A DNA stretch of 64,000 bases, from positions 1 to 64,000 of the forward strand of contig JBLNCI010000006.1 of the NCBI GenBank assembly GCA_050260515.1, read 5' to 3'. This document shows positions 9,071 to 16,278 of this stretch, piece by piece. A program made the translations under genes and the position numbers. Under the pieces are notes generated by a model, which was not told the origin of the DNA, searched no databases, and saw only the letters and a list, made by a program, of their open reading frames with translations. Numbering within the stretch: the stretch's first letter is position 1; every line of letters begins with the position of its first letter. This DNA is from DATJIG01 sp050260515. Its GTDB lineage: Bacteria > Pseudomonadota > Alphaproteobacteria > SMXQ01.

Positions 9071-9586
9071 TCAACTGTCGTAGGACAAGAGCGACCCGAA
9101 CGGCATCGTCAGCCGCTTACGGCCGTCGAGAAAGCTCAGCTCGATGATCGTCGCCGCGCCGACCACGTCGGCTCCCACCTTGGTCAGAAGCTCGCCGGAC
9201 GCCTGCAGCGTTCCCCCGGTGGCGAGCAGGTCGTCGACGATGACGACCCGCGCACCGCTCGGCACGGCATCCTCCTGGACCTCGACGGTGTCGGAGCCGT
9301 ATTCCAGCGCGTAGCTGTGGGGGATGCAGCGCCCGGGAAGCTTTCCCTTTTTGCGCACCATGATGAACCCGAGCCCCATCGCGAAGGCGACCGGAGCCGC
9401 CACAAGGAAGCCGCGGGATTCGATGCCCGCCAGCATGGTTGGCCGCCACGGCGCGATCAGCGTCGTCATGCGCTCGACCGTCGCCTTCCAGGCGCGAGGA
9501 TGCGCGAGCAGGGTCGAGATGTCGTAAAAAAGGATCCCCGGCTTCGGAAAGTCGGGGATCTGCCGGATGTGGCCTTTAAGGTCCAT
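9071..9586 (-). CDS. apt: Adenine phosphoribosyltransferase
   Basis: A 171-residue type I phosphoribosyltransferase that converts adenine and PRPP to AMP in purine salvage. The PRPP-binding signature VVIVDDLLATGGTL is intact near residues 115-130. The N-terminal 'IRQIPDFPKPGILFYDISTLL' and 'GIESRGFLVAAPVA' are diagnostic of Apt rather than Hpt. The frame is open to 9643, but the first 19 residues of that longer form are Ala/Ser-rich and unlike the family, so the Met at 9586 (MDLKGHIRQ) is chosen. It is a minus-strand gene downstream of a cytochrome c gene with a 95-bp gap. Confidence 0.95.
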   Translation of the reverse strand: MDLKGHIRQIPDFPKPGILFYDISTLLAHPRAWKATVERMTTLIAPWRPTMLAGIESRGFLVAAPVAFAMGLGFIMVRKKGKLPGRCIPHSYALEYGSDTVEVQEDAVPSGARVVIVDDLLATGGTLQASGELLTKVGADVVGAATIIELSFLDGRKRLTMPFGSLLSYDS

Positions 9587-9680
9587 GTTCGGGACGTTCG
9601 CTGCGCGTTTGGAACTCGCCGCGGCTGCCGCGAGCGGGCGCACTGTAGCCGATCGTCCGCGACCGCGGCAATTTTCGCCC

Positions 9681-10058
9681 TTACTTGCCCGTGGTCTTGA
9701 GGTACGCGATGACGTCGTCGCGGTCCTTTTCGTTCTTGATGCCCGGGAAGGCCATCCGCGTGCCCTTCACGACCTTCTGCGGATTCTCCAGGTACTCCTC
9801 GAGGTGCTTGTCGTCCCAGGTGATCCCGGAGTCTTTCATCGGTTTCGAGTAGTTGAAACCGGGGGCCTCGCCGGCCTTGCGGCCGACCACGCCCGCGAGC
9901 GACGGGCCGACGCGGTTCTCGCCGGGCTTGTCGGAATGGCAGACCGAGCACTGCCGGAACACCGATTTGCCGTGCTCGGCGTCGGCGGCGTTGGCGACGG
10001 TGGACGCGGCGGAGACGCACACGACGGCGGCAAGCGTGAGGACAAGCGGACGGAACAC
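9681..10058 (-). CDS. Class I cytochrome c (c2/c552 type)
   Basis: A 125-residue periplasmic monohaem cytochrome c. There is a 24-residue signal peptide ending VANA. The haem-attachment motif is CSVCH (Cys37, Cys40, His41), and the likely axial Met is Met102 in KGTRMAFPG, at the usual distance. The segments 'VGPSLAGVVGRKAGEAPGFNYS' and 'YLENPQKVVKGTRM' match the mitochondrial/alphaproteobacterial c2-like soluble electron carriers. It should shuttle electrons to an oxidase or reaction centre. It is divergent from the TPR gene at 10202, and the 143-bp gap would hold both promoters. Confidence 0.94.
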   Translation of the reverse strand: MFRPLVLTLAAVVCVSAASTVANAADAEHGKSVFRQCSVCHSDKPGENRVGPSLAGVVGRKAGEAPGFNYSKPMKDSGITWDDKHLEEYLENPQKVVKGTRMAFPGIKNEKDRDDVIAYLKTTGK

Positions 10059-10201
10059 GGCGATTCTCCTGGTCAGGTGGTCAAGGGGGGCAGGTGGTGA
10101 AGGCGCGCGAGTATCGCCAATGGATTCACGCAGCGCAACCCGCGGTGCGCCGCCGGCGGTGGTATTTCGGTAGGCAGTGCGTGTTGAGCGTAGGTGACGG
10201 C

Positions 10202-11923
10202 ATGGATACGATGCGGGAAAGCCGCACGGCGCCCATGGTTGCGATGATGAACGCAGATGCCGCCTCCTCCCGGGCGATCGAAACGGCCATAGATCTGGCC
10301 AAGGCGGGCCGTCTCGACGAGGCGGAAATCCTTGCGCGCCGGCGCCTCGCGGCGGACCCGGCCGACCCCGATGCGCTCAACCTGCTGGGGGGTATCGCTC
10401 GCGCCCGGGGCGATCGCGAAGGCGCGGTCCGCCATTTCGCCGAGGCGCTCCGGGCCGAGCCGCAACACTCCAAGGCTGAGGGCAACCTCGGGGCGACCTT
10501 GCTGGAACTCGGATGCCGCGACGACGCGCTTCGGCATCTCCGCGCGGCGGTCGCCCGCGACGCGACGGCGCACGACGTGCGCGTGAACCTCGGCACCGCG
10601 CTCGTGGAGACGGGCGATTACGAGGCTGCGGAGATGGAGCTGCGGACCGCCCTTGCGGCGGCTCCGGACGACGCCTTGGCCTGGAACAGCCTGGGCAACG
10701 CATTGTTCCATCGCGGCCAGGTGGATGCCGCCATCGACGCCTTCGAGACCTCGCTTCGCCACGATGGGACGCTTGCGATGGCATGGAACAATCTCGGGAG
10801 CGCCTGGCGAGAGAAAGGTGACGCGGTCAAGGCCGAGGAGGCGTTCCGTCACGCCATCGCGATCCGTGCCGAGTTTCCCGCGGCATGGACCGGCCTCGGC
10901 GTCGCGCTGCGGGAGCAAGGACGATTTGCCGAGGGCCACGCCGCCCACGACCGCGCGCTGACCATCGATCCCGGCTTCGCCTCGGCGCGATTCAACCGGG
11001 CGGTGATCGACCTTGGCGAGGGCCGGTTCGCGGACGGCTTCCGCGACTACCGCGCTCGGCCGCTCGATGTGCGCGACGGTATGGAGCGCGAATCGCTGCC
11101 CGACGACCTGTCGGGGCGGCGCGTGTTGCTGCTGCCGAATCAGGGCCTCGGGGACGAGCTGTTCTTCCTGCGCTTCGCTCGTCGGTTGCGGAATCGCGGC
11201 GCGCGCCTGATCTATCGCGCCGGAGCCCCGATTGCCTCCATCGTGACCCGCGCACAGATCCTGGACGACGTTCTGACCGGCGACGATCCCGATCCGCCGC
11301 ACGATCTCGCAATCTCGATCGGCGACCTTCCGTACCTGGAGAGCGTGTCGGCGGTCGCCGACATCCCGCCGCCGCTGTCCTTGGCGGTGTCGGCAGAACA
11401 GCGCGCGGCAATGGCAGCGCGTTTGTCGGATCTGGGCCCGCCGCCTTACGTCGGCTTGACCTGGCGGGCCGGCACGCGGGAGTGGAACGCCCTCCTGAAA
11501 GAGATCGCGCCCGAGACCTTTGGCGCGGCACTTCGCGGGGTCCGGGCGACGTTTGTCGTGTTGCAGCGCGCACCGGACGAAGGGGAGGTGACCGCGCTGT
11601 CGCATGCCCTCGGCGCTCGGGCGCACGATTTGTCGGCGCTCAACCGGGACCTCGAGGCGATGCTGGCTTTGCTGCACACCATCGAGCTCTACGTCGGCGT
11701 GAGCAACACCAACACGCATCTGCGGGCCGGCACCGGACGTCCGTCGCACGTGCTCGTGCCCCATCCGCCGGAGTGGCGGTGGATGCACACGGGCGATCGC
11801 TCGCCATGGTTTCCCACCTTTCCGCTGTACCGGCAGGAGCGCGCGGGCAGCGGCCGCTCGGGATGGGAAAACGCGCTTTCGGCGCTGCGACGCGATATAC
11901 TCGCGGGGCTGCCGGAAGGGTGA
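10202..11923 (+). CDS. TPR protein fused to a GT9/GT41-like glycosyltransferase domain
   Basis: A 573-residue protein. Residues 15-290 are about eight tetratricopeptide repeats ('AWNSLGNALFHRGQVDAAIDAFE', 'AWNNLGSAWREKGDAVKAEEAF'). The C-terminal half resembles the heptosyltransferase-like domain found after TPRs: 'LLPNQGLGDELFFLRFARRL', 'YVGLTWRAGT', and a donor-site stretch around 'GVSNTNTHLRAGTGRPSHVLVP'. Such proteins transfer sugars to protein or glycan acceptors in the cytosol. The ATG at 10202 is chosen; the open frame extends to 10094 but lacks a ribosome site. Its TGA overlaps the ATG of the GT8-like gene, so the pair is an operon. Acceptor unknown. Confidence 0.8.
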   Translation: MDTMRESRTAPMVAMMNADAASSRAIETAIDLAKAGRLDEAEILARRRLAADPADPDALNLLGGIARARGDREGAVRHFAEALRAEPQHSKAEGNLGATLLELGCRDDALRHLRAAVARDATAHDVRVNLGTALVETGDYEAAEMELRTALAAAPDDALAWNSLGNALFHRGQVDAAIDAFETSLRHDGTLAMAWNNLGSAWREKGDAVKAEEAFRHAIAIRAEFPAAWTGLGVALREQGRFAEGHAAHDRALTIDPGFASARFNRAVIDLGEGRFADGFRDYRARPLDVRDGMERESLPDDLSGRRVLLLPNQGLGDELFFLRFARRLRNRGARLIYRAGAPIASIVTRAQILDDVLTGDDPDPPHDLAISIGDLPYLESVSAVADIPPPLSLAVSAEQRAAMAARLSDLGPPPYVGLTWRAGTREWNALLKEIAPETFGAALRGVRATFVVLQRAPDEGEVTALSHALGARAHDLSALNRDLEAMLALLHTIELYVGVSNTNTHLRAGTGRPSHVLVPHPPEWRWMHTGDRSPWFPTFPLYRQERAGSGRSGWENALSALRRDILAGLPEG

Positions 11924-12639
11924 TGATGGCCGATCCATTTCCTGTGTACGTCGGGTTCGATCCCGGCGAGTCCGTTGCCTACGACGTCTGCCGCCATTCC
12001 ATTCTTGCCCGCACCCGTCATCCGGTCTCGGTCATCCCGCTGGTCCAGAAGGAGCTTCGCGACCGCAAGCTGTATTGGCGGACGGGAGACCCGCTCGCGT
12101 CGACCGAATTCACCTACACCCGCTTCCTGGTGCCTGCCCTCGCGGGCTATCGCGGATGGGCGCTCTACTGCGATTGCGACTTCCTGTGGCTCGCCGACAT
12201 CGCGAATCTGTTCGCGCTTGCGGATGATCGCTATGCGGCGATGTGCGTCCATCACGATCACCGGCCGACCGAGGCGATGAAGATGGATGGCCGCGTCCAG
12301 ACGCTCTATCCGCGCAAGAACTGGTCGAGCCTGATCCTGTGGAACTGCGGACATCCGTCGAACGCGGCGCTCACCCCCGAGGTGGTGAACCGCGAGACCG
12401 GAGCGTTCCTGCATCGCTTCTCATGGCTGAAGGACGAGGAGATCGGCGCAGTGCCCGAGACCTGGAACTGGCTCGAAGGCTGGTCGGCGAAGCCCGCCGG
12501 CGGACCTCCGAAGGTCGTGCACTACACCCGCGGCGGTCCGTGGTTCGACGAATGGAAGGCGGTCGACTACGCCGATCTGTGGCTGGCCGAAGCGGCGGCG
12601 ATGAACGGCGAGGAGCCGGCCCGTTCGGCGAGACCGTAG
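11923..12639 (+). CDS. GT8-like glycosyltransferase-family protein
   Basis: A 238-residue protein with features of glycosyltransferase family 8-type enzymes: an N-terminal 'PVYVGFDPGESVAYDVCRHSIL' strand-loop, then 'YTRFLVPALAGYRGWALYCDCDFLWLADI', whose D-x-D (DCD) should bind the metal-sugar nucleotide. The C-terminal 'KVVHYTRGGPWFDEW' matches the family's late H-x-x-G-x-K-PW-like region. It starts inside the stop of the TPR-glycosyltransferase gene (TGATGATG, so Met 11923 or 11926). The two probably act on the same glycan or glycoprotein. A strong terminator follows 18 bp later, closing the operon. Confidence 0.78.
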   Translation: MMADPFPVYVGFDPGESVAYDVCRHSILARTRHPVSVIPLVQKELRDRKLYWRTGDPLASTEFTYTRFLVPALAGYRGWALYCDCDFLWLADIANLFALADDRYAAMCVHHDHRPTEAMKMDGRVQTLYPRKNWSSLILWNCGHPSNAALTPEVVNRETGAFLHRFSWLKDEEIGAVPETWNWLEGWSAKPAGGPPKVVHYTRGGPWFDEWKAVDYADLWLAEAAAMNGEEPARSARP

Positions 12640-12656
12640 CGTCCGCTGCGGATACG

Positions 12657-12690
12657 AAAAAACCCTCCGATTTCTCGGAGGGTTTTTCTT
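12657..12690 (+). terminator. Rho-independent terminator
   Basis: Stem CCCTCCGA / TCGGAGGG (8 bp, TTTC loop) extended by A/T pairing with an A-run before and a T-run after, directly downstream of the GT8-like gene. The A-tract on the left means it could also stop transcripts coming from the tRNA-Pro side. Confidence 0.93.
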
Positions 12691-12693
12691 AGA

Positions 12694-12770
12694 TGGTCGG
12701 GGAGAGAGGATTCGAACCTCCGGCCCCTAGCTCCCGAAGCTAGTGCTCTACCAGGCTGAGCTACTCCCCG
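12694..12770 (-). tRNA. tRNA-Pro (anticodon CGG)
   Basis: A 77-nt cloverleaf on the minus strand with an encoded CCA end. Acceptor arm CGGGGAG pairs with CTCCCCG. The anticodon stem is CTAGC/GCTAG with loop TTCGGGA, giving anticodon CGG (reads CCG). The T-arm GGAGG-TTCGAAT-CCTCT is standard. Only 3 nt separate it from the convergent terminator of the previous operon. No integrase or tRNA-fragment repeat is seen here. Confidence 0.96.
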
Positions 12771-12879
12771 TGGCGGCGGCCCTTATAGACTGCCCGGCCG
12801 GGAATGACAACGTGCGCAACGGGGGACGAGCGTTGCACCGGGCGGGAGGCCCAAAACCGCTCGTTTCCGCTGCAAAACC

Positions 12880-13884
12880 CTAATAGCTGCGCTGCAAATT
12901 GAACGCGACCGCGTCGAGCAGGGCGGCCTTTTCCGGACCGGCGGGGAACATGTCCAAGGCATCCCGCGCCACGGCGGAGTAGTGCCGGGCGCGCTCGACG
13001 GCATCGCGGAGCGCACCGTGGCGGTTGAGCAGGGCTATGGCGCGCTCGAGATCCCCGGGCTCCTGCTCCAGTCGCTCGAGCGTCCGGCGCCAGAAATCCT
13101 GCTCCTCGGCGCCGCCGCGGCGGAACGCGAGCACGATCGGCAGGGTGATCTTGCCCTCGCGGAAATCGTCGCCGACGTTCTTTCCCATGGTCGCGTCACG
13201 CGAGGTGTAGTCGAGAACGTCGTCGACCAGTTGGAAGGCGATGCCGAGATTGAGGCCGAAAGTCTCCAGCGCCTCCTCCTCGACCTTGGGCCGCGCCGAT
13301 ACGACAGCGCCCAGACGGGTCGCGGCCGCGAACAGCTTCGCCGTCTTCGACTTGATGACGTCGAGGTACTGGGTCTCGGAGGTCTCGGTGTCGTTAGCCG
13401 TGGTGAGCTGAAGCACCTCCCCCTCCGCGATCACCGCCGACGCCTCGGACAGGATCGCCAGCACATCGAGAGACCCGTCCGCGACCATGAGCTGGAATGC
13501 GCGCGAGAACAGGAAGTCACCGACCAGTACGCTCGGCTTGTTGCCCCACACCGCGTTGGCCGTAGCGAGCCCACGGCGCAGGTCGCTGGCATCAACGACG
13601 TCGTCGTGTAGCAGGGTGGCGGTGTGAATGAACTCGACGGCGGCGGCGAGGCCGATGTGCCGCTCGCCGCGGTAGCCGCACATCCGCGCGCAGGCGATCA
13701 GCAGCATCGGGCGCAGGCGCTTGCCACCGGCGGCGATGATGTGGCCAGCGAGCTCGGGGATCAGCGCCACCGGGCTGTGCATGTGACGGATGATCAGCGT
13801 GTTCACGGCCGACAGGTCGGTCGTCACCAGCCGTTGGAGCGCCTCAAGCGTCGGCTGCGGACCCTTCCCGCGTGCGCTGTCCAT
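12880..13884 (-). CDS. ispB: Polyprenyl diphosphate synthase (octaprenyl/decaprenyl type)
   Basis: A 334-residue trans-prenyltransferase that extends farnesyl diphosphate to the long chain of the ubiquinone tail. The first Asp-rich motif, HDDVVD, is at residues 93-98. The second, QLVDDVLDY, is near residue 222. The 'GGKRLRP' IPP-binding segment (53-59) is intact. The two residues before the first Asp motif are Leu-His rather than bulky aromatics, fitting a long-chain product. Met at 13884 is chosen. The frame is open farther upstream, and a GTG about six codons earlier is an alternative. It is divergent from the DUF2007 gene. Confidence 0.94.
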   Translation of the reverse strand: MDSARGKGPQPTLEALQRLVTTDLSAVNTLIIRHMHSPVALIPELAGHIIAAGGKRLRPMLLIACARMCGYRGERHIGLAAAVEFIHTATLLHDDVVDASDLRRGLATANAVWGNKPSVLVGDFLFSRAFQLMVADGSLDVLAILSEASAVIAEGEVLQLTTANDTETSETQYLDVIKSKTAKLFAAATRLGAVVSARPKVEEEALETFGLNLGIAFQLVDDVLDYTSRDATMGKNVGDDFREGKITLPIVLAFRRGGAEEQDFWRRTLERLEQEPGDLERAIALLNRHGALRDAVERARHYSAVARDALDMFPAGPEKAALLDAVAFNLQRSY

Positions 13885-14043
13885 ATCCACCACTGAACCC
13901 ACGGTCGCGCCTCTCGTATCGCTCCAGGGCCTTTTCTTGACGCCCCGGGGTGTTCCCCCCATCCTAGGCGGGGGAGCATAGAGGCCGTGCCGGGGGCGGG
14001 CAAGCAAGCGCCGCCGCGAGTCCCGGCCGGGCTCGGATCGCAG

Positions 14044-14256
14044 ATGAAAGACATCCTCCGCACCACCGATCCGGTCCTGCTCTCGTTCGCGGAAAGCATG
14101 CTGGCCGCCGAAGGAATCGCAACCGCGGTGTTCGACACCCACATGTCGGTGGTCGAGGGTTCGATCGCGGCGATCCCTCGGCGGCTCATGGTCGCCGATG
14201 AGGATGAGGCGCTCGCCCGCAGCATCATCGATGCGGCGATCGCGAGTCGGTCCTGA
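14044..14256 (+). CDS. DUF2007-like small protein
   Basis: A 70-residue protein matching the DUF2007 ('putative signal-transducing') pattern: 'KDILRTTDPVLLSFAESMLAAEGI', a middle strand, and 'RRLMVADEDEALARSIIDAA'. The fold is expected to be a small ferredoxin-like alpha/beta unit, and no catalytic residues are known. The Met at 14044 is preferred to 13987, since the extra 19 residues are not typical of the family. Its stop overlaps the ATG of the methyltransferase gene (TGATG), so the two are co-translated, an arrangement I recall from other alphaproteobacteria near ispB. Confidence 0.8.
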   Translation: MKDILRTTDPVLLSFAESMLAAEGIATAVFDTHMSVVEGSIAAIPRRLMVADEDEALARSIIDAAIASRS

Positions 14257-15047
14257 TGGCCGCAATGCCGGAAGAGGATCCGCTCGACATACCGCCCACC
14301 GGCGGCGTGACTGACGACGCGTTGCTGGGCGGACGTATCCACCTCCTGCAGCCCGAGAACGGTTACCGCGCCGCAATCGATCCGGTGTTTCTGGCCGCCG
14401 CCGTTCCGGTGCGCGCGGGCGAGCGCGTGCTCGATGTGGGTGCCGGCACGGGCGCTGCGTCGCTGTGCCTCGCCGCGCGCGAGCCCGAGTGCCGGATCTC
14501 GGGACTCGACGTCGATCCCGCCATGGTGCGCGTGGCCAACGAGAATGTCCGGCGCAACGGCGTCGCCAATCGCGTGAGCGTCATGATCGGCGACGTCGTC
14601 CGACCGCCGGTGCGGCTCGCGCCCGGCACCTTTGATCATGCGATGGCGAACCCGCCCTACCTCGAGTCGGGAAAGGCCACGCCCCCTGCCGATCCCGGAC
14701 GCGCGGGCGCCCATGTCGAGGCGCACGCCTCGACCGCCGACCTCGGCACGTGGATCCGTTTCGCGCTGTCGATGGTGCGGACCAAGGGTACGTTCACGCT
14801 CATCCATCGCGCCGATCGTCTCGACCACGTGCTGAGCGAGCTGCATGGCCGTGCCGGCGGCATCGTCGTGTTCCCGCTGTGGCCTGACGCCAGCGCCAAG
14901 CCCGCCAAGCGGGTGCTCGTCCATGCCGTAAAGGGATCTGCGCAGCCAATGCGGTTGGCGGCGGGCCTGATCCTCCATGAGGTAGGCGGCCGGTACACCG
15001 CCGCCGCGGAGGCGATTCTCCGCCACGCCCAGCCGTTGGAGCTGTAG
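14256..15047 (+). CDS. TrmN6-like N6-adenine methyltransferase
   Basis: A 263-residue class I SAM-dependent methyltransferase. SAM motif I is 'VLDVGAGTGAASLCLA' (about 60-75), motif II is 'GLDVDPAMVRVANEN', and the catalytic motif IV is NPPY ('HAMANPPYLES'), diagnostic of N6-adenine or Gln methylation. Gene size, the opening 'TDDALLGGRIHLLQPENGYRAAIDPVFLAAAV' and the late 'HAVKGSAQPMRLAAGLILHE' segment all fit the tRNA1(Val) A37 methyltransferase-like family. It is translationally coupled to the DUF2007 gene and followed 6 bp later by a small membrane protein gene. The RNA target is inferred from family only. Confidence 0.86.
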   Translation: MAAMPEEDPLDIPPTGGVTDDALLGGRIHLLQPENGYRAAIDPVFLAAAVPVRAGERVLDVGAGTGAASLCLAAREPECRISGLDVDPAMVRVANENVRRNGVANRVSVMIGDVVRPPVRLAPGTFDHAMANPPYLESGKATPPADPGRAGAHVEAHASTADLGTWIRFALSMVRTKGTFTLIHRADRLDHVLSELHGRAGGIVVFPLWPDASAKPAKRVLVHAVKGSAQPMRLAAGLILHEVGGRYTAAAEAILRHAQPLEL

Positions 15048-15053
15048 TCGGAC

Positions 15054-15311
15054 ATGCTCGGGCTTTCCTTCGGCAAGCTGGTCCTTCTCGTTCTCCTCGC
15101 GCTCGTGGTGTGGATGGTCTTCCGGTATCGCGCGCGCGTGCGGATGATTCGCCAGGCGTTCCGGGAGATGCAGCGCCAGGCGGAGCAGGCGGCGCAGCAA
15201 CCGTCGCGACGCGAGCCGGTGAGCCTGACGGCGTGTCCCGTCTGCGGGGCGTACGTTTCGGCGGATGCGTTGCCGTGCGGCCGTCCGGACTGCCCGCAGC
15301 GGCGGCGTTGA
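15054..15311 (+). CDS. Small membrane protein with C-terminal zinc-ribbon-like cluster
   Basis: An 85-residue protein. Residues 5-23 form one hydrophobic helix, then a basic, Gln-rich amphipathic stretch runs to about residue 52. The C-terminal part carries C-P-V-C-G, then C-G-R-P-D-C, i.e. four Cys in a zinc-ribbon-like spacing. It is presumably a single-pass inner-membrane protein with a cytosolic metal-binding tail. It sits 6 bp after the methyltransferase gene and 91 bp before glyQ. Function unknown. Confidence 0.72.
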   Translation: MLGLSFGKLVLLVLLALVVWMVFRYRARVRMIRQAFREMQRQAEQAAQQPSRREPVSLTACPVCGAYVSADALPCGRPDCPQRRR

Positions 15312-15402
15312 CCGGGCCGGGGGCGCTGTCTAAGGTGCGCCCGCGCCGGAATTCTCCCGCGCCGGTGCTCCCTGCAGATCGCGCTCTCCGCAAACCGCGC
15401 TC

Positions 15403-16278
15403 ATGGCTTCGACGCTCTCCTTCCAGGATCTGATCCTGCGGCTCCAGACGTTCTGGGCGCGCAAGGGTTGCGTGATCCTGCAGCCGTACGACATGGAGGT
15501 CGGCGCCGGTACGTTTCATCCGGCGACGACGCTGCGCGCGCTCGGCCCCGAGCCGTGGAAGGCTGCGTATGTCCAGCCGTCGCGCCGTCCGAAGGACGGG
15601 CGCTACGGCGAGAACCCCAATCGCCTGCAGCACTACTACCAGTTTCAGGTCATTCTCAAGCCGTCGCCGGCCGATTCGCAGGAACTGTATCTGCAGAGCC
15701 TGAAGGAACTCGGCATCGACCCGCGCCATCACGACATCCGCTTCGTCGAGGACGACTGGGAAAGCCCGACGCTGGGCGCCTGGGGCCTCGGCTGGGAAGT
15801 CTGGTGCGACGGCATGGAGGTGACGCAGTTCACCTATTTCCAGCAGGTCGGCGGCATCGAGTGCAATCCGGTCGCGGTCGAGCTCACCTACGGTCTCGAG
15901 CGTCTCGCGATGTACGTGCAGGGCGTCGAGAACGTCTACGACCTTGACTTCAACGGGGCGGGCGTGAAGTACGGCGACGTCTTCAAGCAGTCGGAGATCG
16001 AGTACTCCGCGCATAATTTCGAATTCGCCGACACGGCCATGCTGTTCCGCCATTTCGAGGACGCGGAGAAGGAATGCCGCGCGCTGCTGGACCGCAAGCT
16101 GCCGCTGCCCGCCTATGACCAGTGCATCAAGGCGAGCCATCGCTTCAACCTGCTCGACGCGCGCGGCGTGATCTCGGTGGCCGAGCGTCAGGCCTACATC
16201 GGGCGTGTGCGCGCGCTGGCCAAGGCATGCTGCGAAGGATGGCTCGCGTCGCGCCCCGGCGTGGGGAGCAAGGCCTGA
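15403..16278 (+). CDS. glyQ: Glycyl-tRNA synthetase, alpha subunit
   Basis: A 291-residue catalytic alpha subunit of the bacterial alpha2-beta2 glycyl-tRNA synthetase. It charges tRNA-Gly through class II aminoacylation chemistry. The N-terminal 'LSFQDLILRLQTFWARKGCVILQPYDMEVGAGTFHPAT' and 'WKAAYVQPSRRPKDGRYGENPNRLQHYYQFQVI' are essentially invariant family segments. Length is normal. The stop overlaps the start of glyS (TGATG), which balances subunit production. Confidence 0.98.
   Translation: MASTLSFQDLILRLQTFWARKGCVILQPYDMEVGAGTFHPATTLRALGPEPWKAAYVQPSRRPKDGRYGENPNRLQHYYQFQVILKPSPADSQELYLQSLKELGIDPRHHDIRFVEDDWESPTLGAWGLGWEVWCDGMEVTQFTYFQQVGGIECNPVAVELTYGLERLAMYVQGVENVYDLDFNGAGVKYGDVFKQSEIEYSAHNFEFADTAMLFRHFEDAEKECRALLDRKLPLPAYDQCIKASHRFNLLDARGVISVAERQAYIGRVRALAKACCEGWLASRPGVGSKA

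Noticed and set aside
12694..12770. tRNA-Pro as border of a genomic island with the adjacent glycosyltransferase genes
   Set aside because: No integrase, direct repeat or compositional change. The terminator and housekeeping genes on both sides look native.
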